From NCBI GenBank assembly GCA_029891345.1, contig CM056993.1, positions 106,011,300-106,075,299 of the forward strand: a DNA stretch of 64,000 bases, written 5' to 3'. Source of the DNA: Dryococelus australis (taxonomy: Eukaryota; Arthropoda; Insecta; Phasmatodea; Phasmatidae). Position 1 is the stretch's first letter. Every line of letters begins with the position of its first letter. A program made the translations under genes and the position numbers. Shown here piece after piece: positions 44,545-56,800 of this stretch. A model generated the notes under the pieces. That model was not told the origin of the DNA. It searched no databases and saw nothing but the letters and a program-made list of their open reading frames with translations.

Positions 44545-47346
44545 GGGTTGATAGCAAAAACCGGATTAGTCCACAAATCCCGTTTTTTTATATTTTTATT
44601 GTGACGTGTACTACATTGAGAGGTGTATCAGATGGCTGAGTTAGTGTCTACAAAAACCAGAATAAAAGCAGTGTAAACACTGTTTGAAAATATATGACTT
44701 CTACAAAATGTGGGTATGTCCATTGTAGTTCTGACAAAAACAGGTAAAGTCCTGGACTAGTCTGGATTTTGCCAGAAAACTGTGCAGTGGTGGCACTATC
44801 CCATCCTCATCTATATATCTATGGATGTGTATACTTTGGTTTTGTTAGACGTTGATGTGGTTGTAGGTGGTTGTGAGTGTGCAGAAAGGTGTTCGGTATT
44901 AAGAAATGTCACTTCCATATGATTCACAGTCTCAGTGGCCATGAAAAAGAAAGGCAACAGAAAAGAAAGAGGACATAATTAGAATTGGGAAACTTGTACC
45001 AAAACGAAGTACTGGAGGTGACTGCAAGTAAGGCTGTTTTTTATAAAACGTTCATGAGTTTGTAAGTTTACTTTATAAAATAATTTGTCAAATATATAAC
45101 TGATTCAGTTATACAACTTGAAAATTATTTTATCGTTAACATAACCTTACCTTTTTCTGAAATGTTTGCAATGTTGTATTAACCTAGTTATCAATGATTT
45201 AATGTAAACGTGCTATCACATAATATAATAGTCCCGTTTCCATGGTAATGTTACAGATTCCATTGCTTCGAGAAAATACCTGAGACTGAGACGAGACAAA
45301 TAATGGAGAACTTCAATGACATGGCAAGCATGAATGAACAAGATTCACATCTCAGTGGTTAGATTGCACTCCACATGATTGCTCGGAGGCGTCCACGGGT
45401 TTCAATTCATGAAAACAGTAAAGATCATGCAGCATCTTATGCATACAAAGTTCGTATTGCAGGTAAGGATATTCCTGTTTGCCACAAGTATCCATGGCAT
45501 TAGTAAACATAGAGTCAATAGACTGCAGCAGAGCCTTGTCACGACTGGCCAATCTCCAAAATACCAACGTGGACGTCACGAGAACAAGCCAACAATGATA
45601 CCAAATACTGTGATGCACCGCATTGAATGTCGTATAAAGTCATTTCAGGCTAGGAAATCACATTATTCATTACGCGATAACCCATGTTGGAGTTATCTCC
45701 CTGAACATTTGACTATCGTCAAGATGCATGAACTGTTTGTTCAAGAATATCACATCAATGTTTCTTATAAAGCCTATTGATTGGTTTTTAAGACCTTTAG
45801 TATCCATTTTGGTTTCCCTGGGTCTGATACATGTAATCGTTGTGATTCTATGGAACAAAAATGAAACCAGCGGACACACAGGAAGAAAGTCTAATACTAT
45901 AAATAGAGAAAACCTTACATCTAAAGAGCCGATGCCTACTGGGCTGCAAAAAAAGAAATACACTTTAAGAGCTAAACAAAGCATCATATATTTCCTGTCA
46001 TTCGATCACATGCAGAACATACCCCTTCCTCACATAACAAGTAATGTTGTATTTTATAGTCTGCAACTGTGGTACAACATCTTTGGCGTACACAACCTTG
46101 GTGATGATTCGGCCACGATGTACCGTTACTGTGAACATGGGGGTAAGAAGAGACCAAACGAAGTAACATCTATGCTTTTGGAGTGCATAAGCCATAACAA
46201 AGAGAACGAGATAAAGGAACTAGTATCAACGAGTGATGGGTGCCCTGGTCAAAACAAGAACAGGACAATTATACACTTTATATACTGCTTAGTCCATGTA
46301 TTGAAACTGTATGACAAGGTAACTTACATTTTTCCAGTAAGAGGTCACACACTTATGCCACATTATCAGGATTTGTCTTTAATTGGTAACAAGAAAAAAA
46401 TCACGACTTCTGCAGGATTGCCAGTGGATTGGGATAGTGTCATTTGTAGTGCGAGGCAATATCCAACTTTATTCTTTCCGTATAATGAGATATGGTGACT
46501 TCAAAGACATGAAAGCAGCAGCTGATCCATTTTTCCTGAAAACACCTAAACCTTCATTACAGCTCGAGGAGGCACGAGTGGTACAAGTGGTAAAGGGAGA
46601 GAGCACACTCAGAATCAAAAATACATATAGCGGGCCGTGGGCAACTCACATTGTGCGTTCCCGGCAACCACTTGTACCTTATTAGGAGATTCCTGCATTG
46701 TAGCAATGCAACCCAGGGATTAAGCCTGCTAAAGCTATGATCTCGTCAAACTAATGGCCTGCTTGGAATGTCCTGCCAACCGAGTGTTCTAAGAAGAAGT
46801 TATTTGTGGAGGGCCAGTAAACGGCAGCAGAAACAACACAGGCAGTGACTTTGAGGTTGATCATGATGACAATAACAGTGGTTGTGATTCGTGAGCTGTT
46901 TCTGATACTGATGTATGGTTAGTGTAAATGCATCAGTTACTTGATGTATTCTAAAGTAAGTGCCTAACATAACCTAAGAAGCGCAGCATGTATATGAAGT
47001 TATCTTGTTAGTGAGTGTGTTACTTATGTACTAACAAATATATCCCAGGTGTTCTTATGTGTCGTCTGTTCTTATCTCGTTTCTGTTTTATTTTATATAG
47101 CATCCATTTGTCTGCAGATAAACTAATATTCTCCAAAAAGTGGATGAGTCCATAATATATTAATTAATTACTGAACACGTAATCGATATTCCCATGTGAC
47201 ATTGATAGCGGATACTGTTTGGATATATACCTATCTATAGAAAAATCATCGTGATTTTCATGATTACAATAAATATGTGAAACAGTATTTTTGTATTTCC
47301 TGAAATTTTACCTTTTGGGACTAATCCTGTTTTTGCTATCAATCCC
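44545..47346 (+). mobile_element. DNA transposon with DUF7869-type transposase, 2.8 kb
   Basis: Bounded by inverted ends: left GGGTTGATAGCAAAAACCGG, right (reverse complement) GGGGATTGATAGCAAAAACA; the match continues through GGATTAGTCC. It lies inside a MITE A copy, which fixes both ends independently. A single degenerate transposase gene occupies the middle. A clear target duplication is not visible, because the host MITE has lost a few bases at the junction. Confidence 0.9.
44940..46690 (+). pseudogene. DUF7869-type transposase (degenerate)
   Basis: Probable DDE/D-type transposase of a family common in insect and cnidarian genomes and annotated there as uncharacterised DUF7869 proteins. 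In order: a basic start (KRKATEKKEDIIRIGKLVPK, about 44,945), a probable intron about 45,026-45,256, then FHCFEKIPETETRQIMENFN, RIAGKDIPVCHK, SIHGISKHRVNRLQ, YLPEHLTIVKMHELF, a Cys segment SDTCNRCDSMEQK, the first acidic site LSFDHMQNIPLPHITSNVVF, CEHGGKKRPNEVTSML, the second acidic site STSDGCPGQNKNR, then VRGHTLMPHYQDL, and a tail with YGDFKDMKAAADPFFL. At least three frame changes (about 45,485, 45,860 and 46,480) and in-frame stops (near 45,360, and 45,778 where a Trp is expected) show it is inactive. The family name is from memory; the motif order is from the sequence. Confidence 0.8.
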
Positions 47347-47589
47347 CAAGTCATGGAACTACTTTCTCTCCATCGTTACCAACTTTACCGTACACTTTGT
47401 ATTTGTAGTCGGTGTGCCTGTCAAAATATATGTACGTAGGAGCAGTGACATTTTTCAAAGGTTGAGTCCAGAAGTACTCACTCTACCGTGAACAGACTTT
47501 ATGCATGCTTCCAGTAAAGTTCGCAGTGAATAAATGAAAACAATTCGAAGACGTTCAGATACATAAGTTTTATCGTGAGTGTAATGTTA

Positions 47590-47790
47590 AAATTTATGGC
47601 CACTTAAGTTGGTGCAACTTGTTTTACATACATTGCAGTGCGAATTAAAAAAAATAACAAGCTTACATTTCTAACAATTCTTCCGGTTTCACTTAGGTGA
47701 CGTGTGAATAAATGCTTACGTTACACATGGCAGAAGAATACAAAATGAACAGGTTTTGCAAACGGGCTCAGTTAACCACAACCAATTAAT
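47590..47790 (-). mobile_element. Diverged MITE subfamily A remnant
   Basis: Reverse A-like motifs in degraded form (AATTCTTCCGGTTTCACTTA, then GTGAATAAATGCTTACGTTA, then GCAGAAGAATACA). Ends are not preserved. Confidence 0.45.
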
Positions 47791-48073
47791 ACTATAATAT
47801 TAAGACGAGAAATATATTTCACTGCAAAAGTTGCTGCCAGTAAAGCAATTTTTTTTCGATTAAAGGCAGGAATTTTTCGAAAGTAAAATTCGAATGTGTT
47901 CATTTAATGGAGAAGCAAGTGTAACAACTGAGCAGAAAAAGAAATATGGGAGAGATCCTCGCTGTGCGCACGGAGAGCAGACGTTGGAAGAATTGCAAGA
48001 ACCAGTCCGGCGACACGTGTCATCACGTGCGCTCCAAACCGAACCGTGAAATTGATCCTCCTCCAGTACCTGA

Positions 48074-48078
<5 letters not shown>

Positions 48079-48132
<54 letters not shown>

Positions 48133-48140
48133 TCTCCTTT
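48079..48140. repeat. (CT)n microsatellite
   Basis: About 50-60 bp of CT dinucleotide with slight interruptions at the right. It produces Ser/Leu and Arg/Glu repeat frames that are not genes. Confidence 0.95.
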
Positions 48141-48249
48141 TTGTCTCTCATCCTTGGCCATGTCGCCACCCAGACCCACACGTACTTCCTGCGCACATCC
48201 TGTCTCAGGCCAAGAGGGGAAAAAAAATTTAGGCCGTAAAGCATTATAA

Positions 48250-49650
48250 TAACCCGTCATTACTGCGTCTGCCACCGATTTCAGCGATTTAGTGTTAGGA
48301 CGATAAGAGGTGCTAACTGAGCCATCACATTGCTGTTAGCCGCAGCAAATTGCCTGGAACTCTCCCTAATCTCCGCCCCACTTCTCCAAGGACATAGTTC
48401 CTACGGGCATGGTAAACATTAACTTAGAAATTCAGTCGAACGCACATTTTATACAGGACAACACTCTTCTTTAAAGCGGTAGTTACGTCCCAGCAACATG
48501 TTTTCGGCGGAATGAATGATGACATGAATGATTCACGACATTATTTTTTAAATGTTGCAGGGGGGGAAAATGGGAAAACAATTTTCAGAGGGTAGTTAAC
48601 TAACATTATTTTTAATGCGATGAAAAAACAACACAGCTAACCATTTGCAACGGCAATTTAGGAAGCTGAAATATTAAAAAATAATAAAGAAATGAAAAAG
48701 GCTTCAGATCTGTGAAATAATGCACATCAGCATAAACTGCTCCACTGGAGACATTGGAAGCACATTAAATACTTATGTGTTCATTTGCACTAATCTCCAC
48801 CTGCGATATAGTGTTGGCGAGGTTGTGGGAGGGGGAGATAGGGTAACATATAACACTACGCCTCCCCCCCCTCCTTCGCGGATAGGAATAAAAGTGGGAC
48901 CAATGCATATTTTTCTCCCCATATCCCACCAGGTAAAGCCAACAGTAAGAGGGTTTGATTAACTTTCATATAAAGTGAAAATCAAGGGCTAAAATGGACC
49001 ACCAATTTCATTACCAAACTGCAATCTTATCCGCTACGTTTGCGATAAAACAGCTCCCAAAATTAGGGGTGATTGTCCTATTCCTTGAAGGTAGGCGAAT
49101 TAAGTGCTGAAATTTTTACTACAGTTTAACATGGTGATTAATAATCCGGTATGCAACTTTAGCAAATTCTCAGGGTGCCAACATTTACTGCAACATGATA
49201 ACAGTAACCCATATTTTATTTCTGCCTGGGAATATTATTTACAGTCACCTTTTCAGGGGTTTATGATCTTCGATCGCTGATACACATTGTACGAATTTGT
49301 TTTCTCCTACGTCTAAATTATTTGATATTTTAAATTGGACGCTTGTTAGTGTCTCATTTTCGATGGTGGATAACACACTTAATAATCACTTTAGACTACA
49401 CGTGGTCCATATATCTTATACGTGATTTTTCCATATATAATCACTTATCGACTGTTGCAACACATGAGAATAAGTTACGTATGGAAAAATAATCTGACGA
49501 GGTACTCAACGACTTAGCAGTACCGTGAGTATTATTACTAATCTAGCTGCCAAATTATAAATGCCTGATCTTTGACTAATATATTCATACAAATTTAGGG
49601 TAGCCTACCATACGCGTATACCAAATGTAAGTAGTAGGGGCGGGCCGGTC
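48250..49650. other. Gene-free stretch
   Basis: AT-rich DNA with a C-rich patch near 48,864-48,873; no recognised feature. Confidence 0.5.
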
Positions 49651-49664
49651 CTACCACACATTTG

Positions 49665-49800
49665 ATTAATTGAAAGGGTTAAATTGATGTCAACGGGAAA
49701 ATTAAATCGATCGAAAGGGCTAATCAAAAATAGTTAAATTGATTGAAAGGGTTAAATGGATTGGAAGGGTTGAAAGGATTGATAGGGTTAATTTTTAATC
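49665..49800. repeat. Short tandem array, GATTGAAAGGGTTAAAT type
   Basis: Variants of GATTGAAAGGGTTAAAT(TG) recur about seven times with period roughly 18-22 bp and some spacing differences. Non-coding minisatellite. Confidence 0.8.
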
Positions 49801-49809
49801 AGAACCATT

Positions 49810-50800
49810 TTTTCTCTTTATTTTCTATCTTTCTTTATTTTTTGTGGAGGTAGCAGGAGCTCTGTACGATGTTGATGGTGTGGTGTTCTAGAGGCGACTG
49901 ACCAGAATGGCGGGTTTCAATGTCTTATATAGGTGTAGAGTAGCGTGCAAGAGTGGCTAAGGCTAATTTTTTGTATTTTTTATTTTTTGAGGTGTTTGGG
50001 GGGATGTTGGTGGTAGATCGGCGATTCTTACGAATATATTTAACACACGAGAGAATTTCAGATTGTTTAAACGATTTATAAGAGTGACCTAAGTGTAAAT
50101 TTTACGTTGGGGGGGGGGGGGGATATTGCTCGTAGACGATAGATAGGCGACTTTGAAATATATGATTTGCCTGCTAAACAATGTGTTTTCCGAAGGCAAT
50201 TCAACATTAGAGCAATTCAGAGTGTTCTACATATGAATAAGTTACACACATCGAATCGCAAATTTTCAAACGACTACATGAATAATAATAAGTGCAATTA
50301 TGTGAGTCTTAAATGTAATGTGAGTTTCGAACATAGACATATAATTTACACGAGACAGAGCATTTTAACTACATGAATAACATCTGATGTCAAGTGCAAA
50401 CTCACTAAACAAAACCCAGCTAGTCAGTATGAATCAATAAAGATTTCCAAACTCGCATTTAAATTTTTTGTAGACACAATAGCATAATATAAATACACGT
50501 ACATTACTTAATGCCTCTCGCACATACCTTGAGCATTTTTAAAACATGTTTGTTTGATGTGAAGTCCAGTGTAGCTATTACGTTGTCTTATAATGTGTAT
50601 GTGGAGAGCCTGATTATTTATATACAAGTAGCAAAGCCAATAGACAAATGTGTTGAAATTTATGAGAAAAACTCTGCATTCGTCCTATAATAGACAACGA
50701 AACAATAATCTTTTAACTAAAGTATCACTATTATCAGAATAAATAACTTTTAACTAAAATTATTTCCATCGAAGCATAGGGACACTTGGATGACATGAAG
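49810..50800. other. Gene-free stretch with poly-G
   Basis: A run of about 14 G near 50,108-50,121 and AT-rich flanks. No gene recognised. This stretch leads into the Polinton fossil and its last part may belong to it. Confidence 0.45.
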
Positions 50801-50806
50801 AAGTAC

Positions 50807-51895
50807 TTAAGCATGCAAAACGTAATCTTTCAACACTTTATAGAGACGTACTACAAATTTCCATTAAATCTGTGAAATTCACATCACTTGGTAACAAAAA
50901 ATGTGAGTTGTTAACGCAAACTGAATTTTTGTCTACTGAAAACAAAAATCAATTCCTTATCACAAACACAGTATATCGATCAGAAAAGAAAAACATTAGT
51001 TAACACACGAAAATTTATATTTCCCCAATAAAAAATATTTTATATTAAATTGCGGGTAGCACTAGAGATGGTCCGCAGAAGCGATGGTCTCCAGTGCGGT
51101 AACCCCCCAGGGTGTTCTCGTCGGTGACCAAGTGTCTAGAGGTGCGGTGTTTATCAAGCAGCTAACTACTATCACGTCTATCTTCCACAAACATTGAAGA
51201 ACGACTGAATATGGCACCGACTGGAATAGATGAGGTCACTTTGTTCCCTGCACCCTATTCCCATCACCAGATTGCGACCCTGGGCTGCCTGCAAACATCA
51301 AAAGTTTTTGGTAATTTCTCAAGATGGCGACAACTGCCTACTTGTGTGTACATCAGGAGGACCCTGCCTGCCACCCCCTCCTACCCCTCAGAACTGGCCC
51401 AACTCCACGATGCCAGCCACCCCTACCACCCCTCCTCAGTGAGGTCCTGGGGATCAGTCACCCTTCTGTCCTCGATTCTCATTTTTGCAACTGATTCAAG
51501 ATGGCGACAAATGCCTAGTTGTGTGTATATCGAGAGCATGGTGCTTGTAGGCACCCCCTATCCCCACCCCTCGTCTTCAGAGCTTCTCCGACTCCACAGT
51601 GCCAGCTACCCTCTCCCACCTACACCAATCATAACCTGCCCTTCTCCTGAGTAATGTGTCCCCTACCACCCCATACTCCCGAAGCTGTCTTACCTTGAAA
51701 TTCCACATTTCTGAAGACCTCCGCTATCGATTGAGCCTGGTGTTTGTAAAACCCATTTATCGCATCCCAGAATCAGCCATGAGAATGCTTTTTTGTATTT
51801 TTTTGTGAGTTGGCATTCCTGCAGTACCTGTTTCAAGACAATGCTTCCTCCTAGCTAGAGTATTCAGAATAGGTTTTTTCTACTGTTGGCTCCAA
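50807..51895 (+). repeat. Polinton left terminal inverted repeat
   Basis: Pairs in reverse complement with 63,060-64,000. Matching landmarks: CACTTTATAGAGACGT.CTAC, CACTTGGTAACAAAAAA, GCACTAGAGATGGTCCG, GGCGACCAAGTGTCTAGAGG (with one mismatch here), CTCAAGATGGCGACAACTGC, then TCTA.TGTTGGCTCC. The true left end may lie a little before 50,807, since its partner runs off the window. Confidence 0.88.
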
Positions 51896-51899
51896 TGTT

Positions 51900-54300
51900 T
51901 CACATCGCCTATGGTTAAGACCTAAGCTTAATTTGCATTTCTTAACTGGAATAATAACTATTGGTGAAGAAGGCGAAGGAGGTGAGGAGTATTGGGCTAT
52001 AAATTATTTCTTGCAGTGACAGATTGAATATAGGCGGAGGAGGAGAAATTAATTTATCTCATTGTGTTTAGAGTGACAATATTTCAATAGATGTGTAACT
52101 TGGAGCAGGTGTTTCAACAAAATTAAAATTTAAAAATTTCTCTAATTCCTGCAACAGATTATCATTGGTAAAACAGCTTTTGGAGAGATGTTTAAAGAGG
52201 GAGATGTTAAATATAACGGTTTACAACAGGAGCAAATCTTGGACGTTGGCAGTCATTGCTCACCTGTTTTTCTTCTTCTTAAGTCTAAAGCTCCAATCTC
52301 TGTGGGTGGAAGCACTATGGAAGACTATGCTACGAACTTGGAAGATGTGGACTCAGTGGCTGATGGTCTGTGGACACTCTCATAGACATTGGCACCATGG
52401 TGGACGGTGCTGCAAGCTTAGAAGATGTGGATGCAGTAGCTGATGGTGCAGTGGACACTCTCTTAGATGGTGATAATGATAACATAAATGTTTGCAATGT
52501 AAAGTTAAACTCCTTTTCCTCTACAGATGTTAAGAAACTGCTTACTAAAAATTCGAACCATTGATACTCCCAATCAAAATCATCAAGCTCTTTGTTAAAA
52601 TCTTGTGTAGATAAGCCAAGAAAGTAATCTTCGAATGATCGTGAAATCGCAAAATGAACCGGACTGACAAACAACTAGAAAAAGTGGAAGGAGCATAGAG
52701 GTTGAAGCCATATTTATAAACATTAAAAAAATTCCCAGGTAATACGTTCGAGAATCCTGATTTCTCCCCTCCAACCAGAATGCAGAAGTTCAAACACCTA
52801 TTCCCCTCTCTTCCGCAACCCCCGACTTTCAAATATCTTCAAACCAACACCCCCAACATCGGAGATAAACCTCTGCTAAGTTTCTTGCTCGAAGAAATGA
52901 ATAACATTTATTTATCAGTAAAAAATAACTTCTGAATCATAACAAAAAAATTAGGTGTATTTAATAACCCATTAAATATAATTAGTAATGCAATAGAGGT
53001 CAATGCATTTAATAAAACAATATATAATTTATAGAAAAAAAGTAATATTATCCATGAAATAACCATGCTGTAATCCCATTTTAAGCTTCTCTAAGATAAC
53101 TTTAATCATTTAAATTAATTTTTTTTCTTATTCGCAATATATCTTATCTAAATCAAAAAACATGATACGATCCAATTTAGTAAAAATGTGCCCATTTTCT
53201 TAATCTGTATATTGAAAAGCATATTTATGTTAAACATGTATGCATATTAATTCTGTTAATGTGTCCGAACATGTTTCCAATTTGGTAAAAAATCCAATTT
53301 TATAAAATATTTCCATCGATTTTTTTATACAGGTTAGTATGGGATTAAAAACTTGTTTTTGTATATATTTATTCATTTTCATATAAGTCTTATGCATTTT
53401 TTTAATTTCTGTATATTTTTCTGTGCAATGGAGTTTGCATTGTCAATAGTAATTTTTTATCAAATAGGGATAAAATATTTTTGCTCGAGAGATTTCAAAC
53501 AGCTAGGAAGATATTTCACCTTGTTAGTCTCGTGGGTTGAAGAAATCGTTGACCTGAAAAGCCCTCCCTCCAGGAATTGGAGATTTCCTTGGTCGCTTCC
53601 TTCTCGAAAATATAGGCACTGGGGTTGTCTCCAGTGTATGATAAAACCAGAATGCGTTCTGCAGGAGTTTGTTGTACTCAGACTATCAGCCTCTGAAATC
53701 TCGGCTTATGTAGTTGGTACTATTGAAATTTTAACATTTCAGTAACTGTCACACTTCTAAGACCCCAGATCTTCAAACATAATGGTTTTTTAAGATATCG
53801 GTAAATACTATACTTTGAAAATTTAGAAGCGAGTATAAATTACAAAGTAAATAACATTTAATTGGAAATATTACACACAATTTAATTTTAAGTTTAAACA
53901 ACATATAAAATTGAGCATACCTGCCTTTTTCAAGTGAATGAACAAATTAATATTTTTTTTTTAATACGTGATTCGTTCTTTATTATTTTTTGTTTACATG
54001 ATTACAATCATACCTAACCAAGACTCGAACCCAGCTTATATCAACCAAGCCTTATGCGGGATGGTATATTATATTGCCAGTTATGGAAAAGCGGTTGGAC
54101 TGCTCACTTCCAAAACTTTTCCCTGCATGTGGAGGAAATATTTTTATTGCAAAAACAAGTACACTTTTAAAAAGGAATAGGGTAAATAAATTCTAAGAAA
54201 GAGATTCATTTTACATGATATTTATTTACAAAACTATATACAAATACAAAATGATCCAAAAAAAATCATTTTAACACTGAAGCAACATTTTTAGCAAGTA
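51900..54300. other. Polinton left arm without recognised genes
   Basis: Inside the fossil. A tandem internal duplication at 52,340-52,475 encodes two copies of an acidic segment (like LEDVDAVADGAVDTLLD). A B-box-like tRNA-derived relic lies near 54,010-54,035 on the minus strand. I expected DNA polymerase B in one arm and could not identify it here. Confidence 0.45.
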
Positions 54301-54353
54301 GATAAATTTTGATTCAAAACAAACACAAATTACACATACTTATTTCAACATAA

Positions 54354-54629
54354 TCAAGTACAAGGCATCCCAAAAAAATTCCAAGTAGAACTTGCTCCAA
54401 CCATTAGCATGTTAAACACACACAAGCTGTTTTTGAAAAAATGTTGCTGAAAGTATTTCTTTCCGAAACAAAGTCGAAATGGTTTACTGCAACATGCTAA
54501 TAACTTGCTGATATTCAATTTACATTTTGACTTCTTTATACATGAGCATGTGATTTTGTTGTCTTGATGATCCATCTTTATGAAGTACGGGATTACATAC
54601 AAGTAAATACTCTTTATAGTAAATTGCAC
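54354..54629 (-). pseudogene. Polinton part, unknown Cys-rich frame
   Basis: A minus-strand frame at the left edge of the capsid block, Lys- and Cys-rich. No recognised family; included because of position inside the Polinton fossil. Confidence 0.3.
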
Positions 54630-54786
54630 TCATCCGAAATATCATATGACTCAACTAATATACACAGGTGATTCAGGAGGAGAATCATGAGAGTCCGTTT
54701 CACCCCAGTCAGTCCTCATTGCCCAACTTAACATTAATTTTGAGGTTTCCTCTGCAGAGAAAAATGTCAAATTAGATCCATATGTT

Positions 54787-55080
54787 TTATGTAATTGTTT
54801 GAACGAAGGGCAATTGTATTCTTTTTGAATACCTCTTACGTTCCACTATACACACTTTCGAAAAAATGTTTTTGCTCAACTCCACCCATATATATATTTC
54901 ACAATTATTTAGGAAATATTTGCAAATGTCTACAGCGTTCTCATACTCTATACATCCACTCTCCCATTTTAAACCATGGTAATGTTTAGTAACCCATCTG
55001 TTCATTTTCTTGTATTTGGAAGTTCGATATTTCCAGTCCAATGGTGATTTGAAGCTGAATACAGCAGTTTGTTCTTCCAT
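54787..55080 (-). pseudogene. Polinton part, small conserved protein
   Basis: Contains FSFKSPLDWKYRTSKYKKMN and KHYHGLKWESGCIEYEN, a pattern I associate with a small protein accompanying the capsid genes in arthropod Polintons. Function unknown. Confidence 0.5.
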
Positions 55081-55099
55081 ATTAGTGATAGCTAATTAT

Positions 55100-56560
55100 T
55101 TAATGATAATTATATTTTCTGCAGACTAAATCCTTGCACATTGCAAAACATCTCAACTCAGCCATAATTTGTCCCCTACTGACTCAATTCATTATTTTCA
55201 CCACTTATCTCTTGCATTGTAACTCGCTAATCTGTTGTGAATTATAATAGTGTAAGTTTGCATGTTTCCTGGGAATGGTGTATTTGCAATAATTTCAATT
55301 TGTGAATCAATCACTCCATTGGTTTTTCTGTCGTCTTTCTTGGTGTCATCAAACACAAATAACGTTCATCTGGTTTTAAATGATCCAGGTTCTAGGATTG
55401 GTGAACTAAGTATGTTATAATATGTTTCCTGAAACCTTGAATTCATATCATACAAAATAAGGAATTCCGCAATGGCAAAGTTCATATTTAAATCCACATA
55501 GGGGTAAGCTGGTTATTTAGATACAGTTTAATCTTTTTCATATAACAATTATCGAATACTGATCGATCTGCTTTTAAATTGCTTTATCGATTTGTTGAAA
55601 AACAAATGACAACATATCTCAGTTTTTTCAACAAAAAACTTGATTTCAAATTACAAATTACTTTTTGTGATGTTGGCAGTGTTGGAAAAACCTATAAAGC
55701 ACACAATCTGAATGGAATGTCTACATTCTGCCCTTTTTCGATAAATTAAAAAACTTTACACCATCACAAGTGTTAAATTCAATATGCGGCATCAACAATT
55801 CCACACTGCTTAATTCAAATGTTACACCTTTCTCATTATTAGCCTAATTGTATATAGCATTTAAATGAGTATTGCCGAATAGGATAACTAATTCTTGTTT
55901 AACATTTAATATGGCATGTTTGTAGTCTTCAGCAAAGCCCAAAACCATAATTAACTGTATAACAGCTTCGTATTTTCCACATGGGTTTATTTGTAGTGAG
56001 TAATCCCTAGCAAGCATTGTTCCACACAGCCATAAGCACTGTATAAATATAATTTACAGTTCCTGAGAGATAGTTCTTTATCGTGGAAGTAATCTCAGCA
56101 TCTCATGTTTGATCGATTTCCACTCTATTTAGCAGATATACAATTCTGTCGGTAAATGAAGTATTCCATTTCTTATTATTTTTGTAGTTGCTGGATTACT
56201 TGCACCAGCTGTCGTTTTAATTGGCCCTCTAAACCTTAAACTTGATTTCGATTGTAAGATGTAAATGTCATGATTTTGTATTGAAATCCTTATTTTGGAA
56301 GGAAACTTGTTCGGACTTGCTCAGAATGGTTCGTACACATGTATTTCCGTATTGGTGATTGCATTTTCATAAGTGATCGGATCTTCAGCATTAAGTATGA
56401 CTTCAATTTCTATTTACAGTATATCCTAATTCTTTGAAATATAATTCATTGCCTCGTGTTAACTTCACAGGTATCTTATTTGAAGTGACCATTTTATATT
56501 TGCGTTTACATCTTTTTATACTTTCTTTAAAATATGTTCCTTAGTGACATACTTATTTAA
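55100..56560 (-). pseudogene. Polinton part, probable hexon-like major capsid region
   Basis: Position between the small conserved protein and the penton-like part, the size of the region and scattered minus-strand matches suggest the double jelly-roll major capsid gene. The sequence is too decayed here for a firm domain call. Confidence 0.4.
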
Positions 56561-56800
56561 AAAACCGCCTACTTTACATCCGAATTTACTATTATACTCA
56601 ATTACCCTTATGATTGTAATGCGCAAAGGAATGCCAGGTGTTTATATACCTTTCTTTTAATGTAAACGAATGGTAATTTCTTCATTTCTAAACTTAATAA
56701 TTTTACTGTCTTGATCGACAATTGTAACAACTATTTCGTCAACATGATTCACTATTACTGGAAGATATATCAATGTATTTGGTTTTTCAATTATTTTAAA

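Larger units (their letters stand above)
44289..47501 (+). mobile_element. MITE subfamily A copy, host of the DUF7869-type transposon
   Basis: Left part 44,289-44,544 (AGGCTGTTTACGGTAAACTG ... TATTTACTTAACAC). Right part about 47,347-47,501 (CATGGAACTACTTTCTCTCC, GTTACCAACTTTACCG, then CTCTACCGTGAACAGAC). About 20 bp of the A consensus around TTATTCGACGTTAAG is missing at the junction. Confidence 0.88.

Noticed and set aside
47904-48275. Arg/Glu-rich and Ser/Leu-rich frames
   Set aside because: Again the product of a (CT)n microsatellite.
51211-51654. Pro-rich 147-codon frame, with a mirrored counterpart at 63.15-63.53 kb
   Set aside because: Both lie in the two arms of the Polinton inverted repeat. 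Composition-driven; I could not support a protein.
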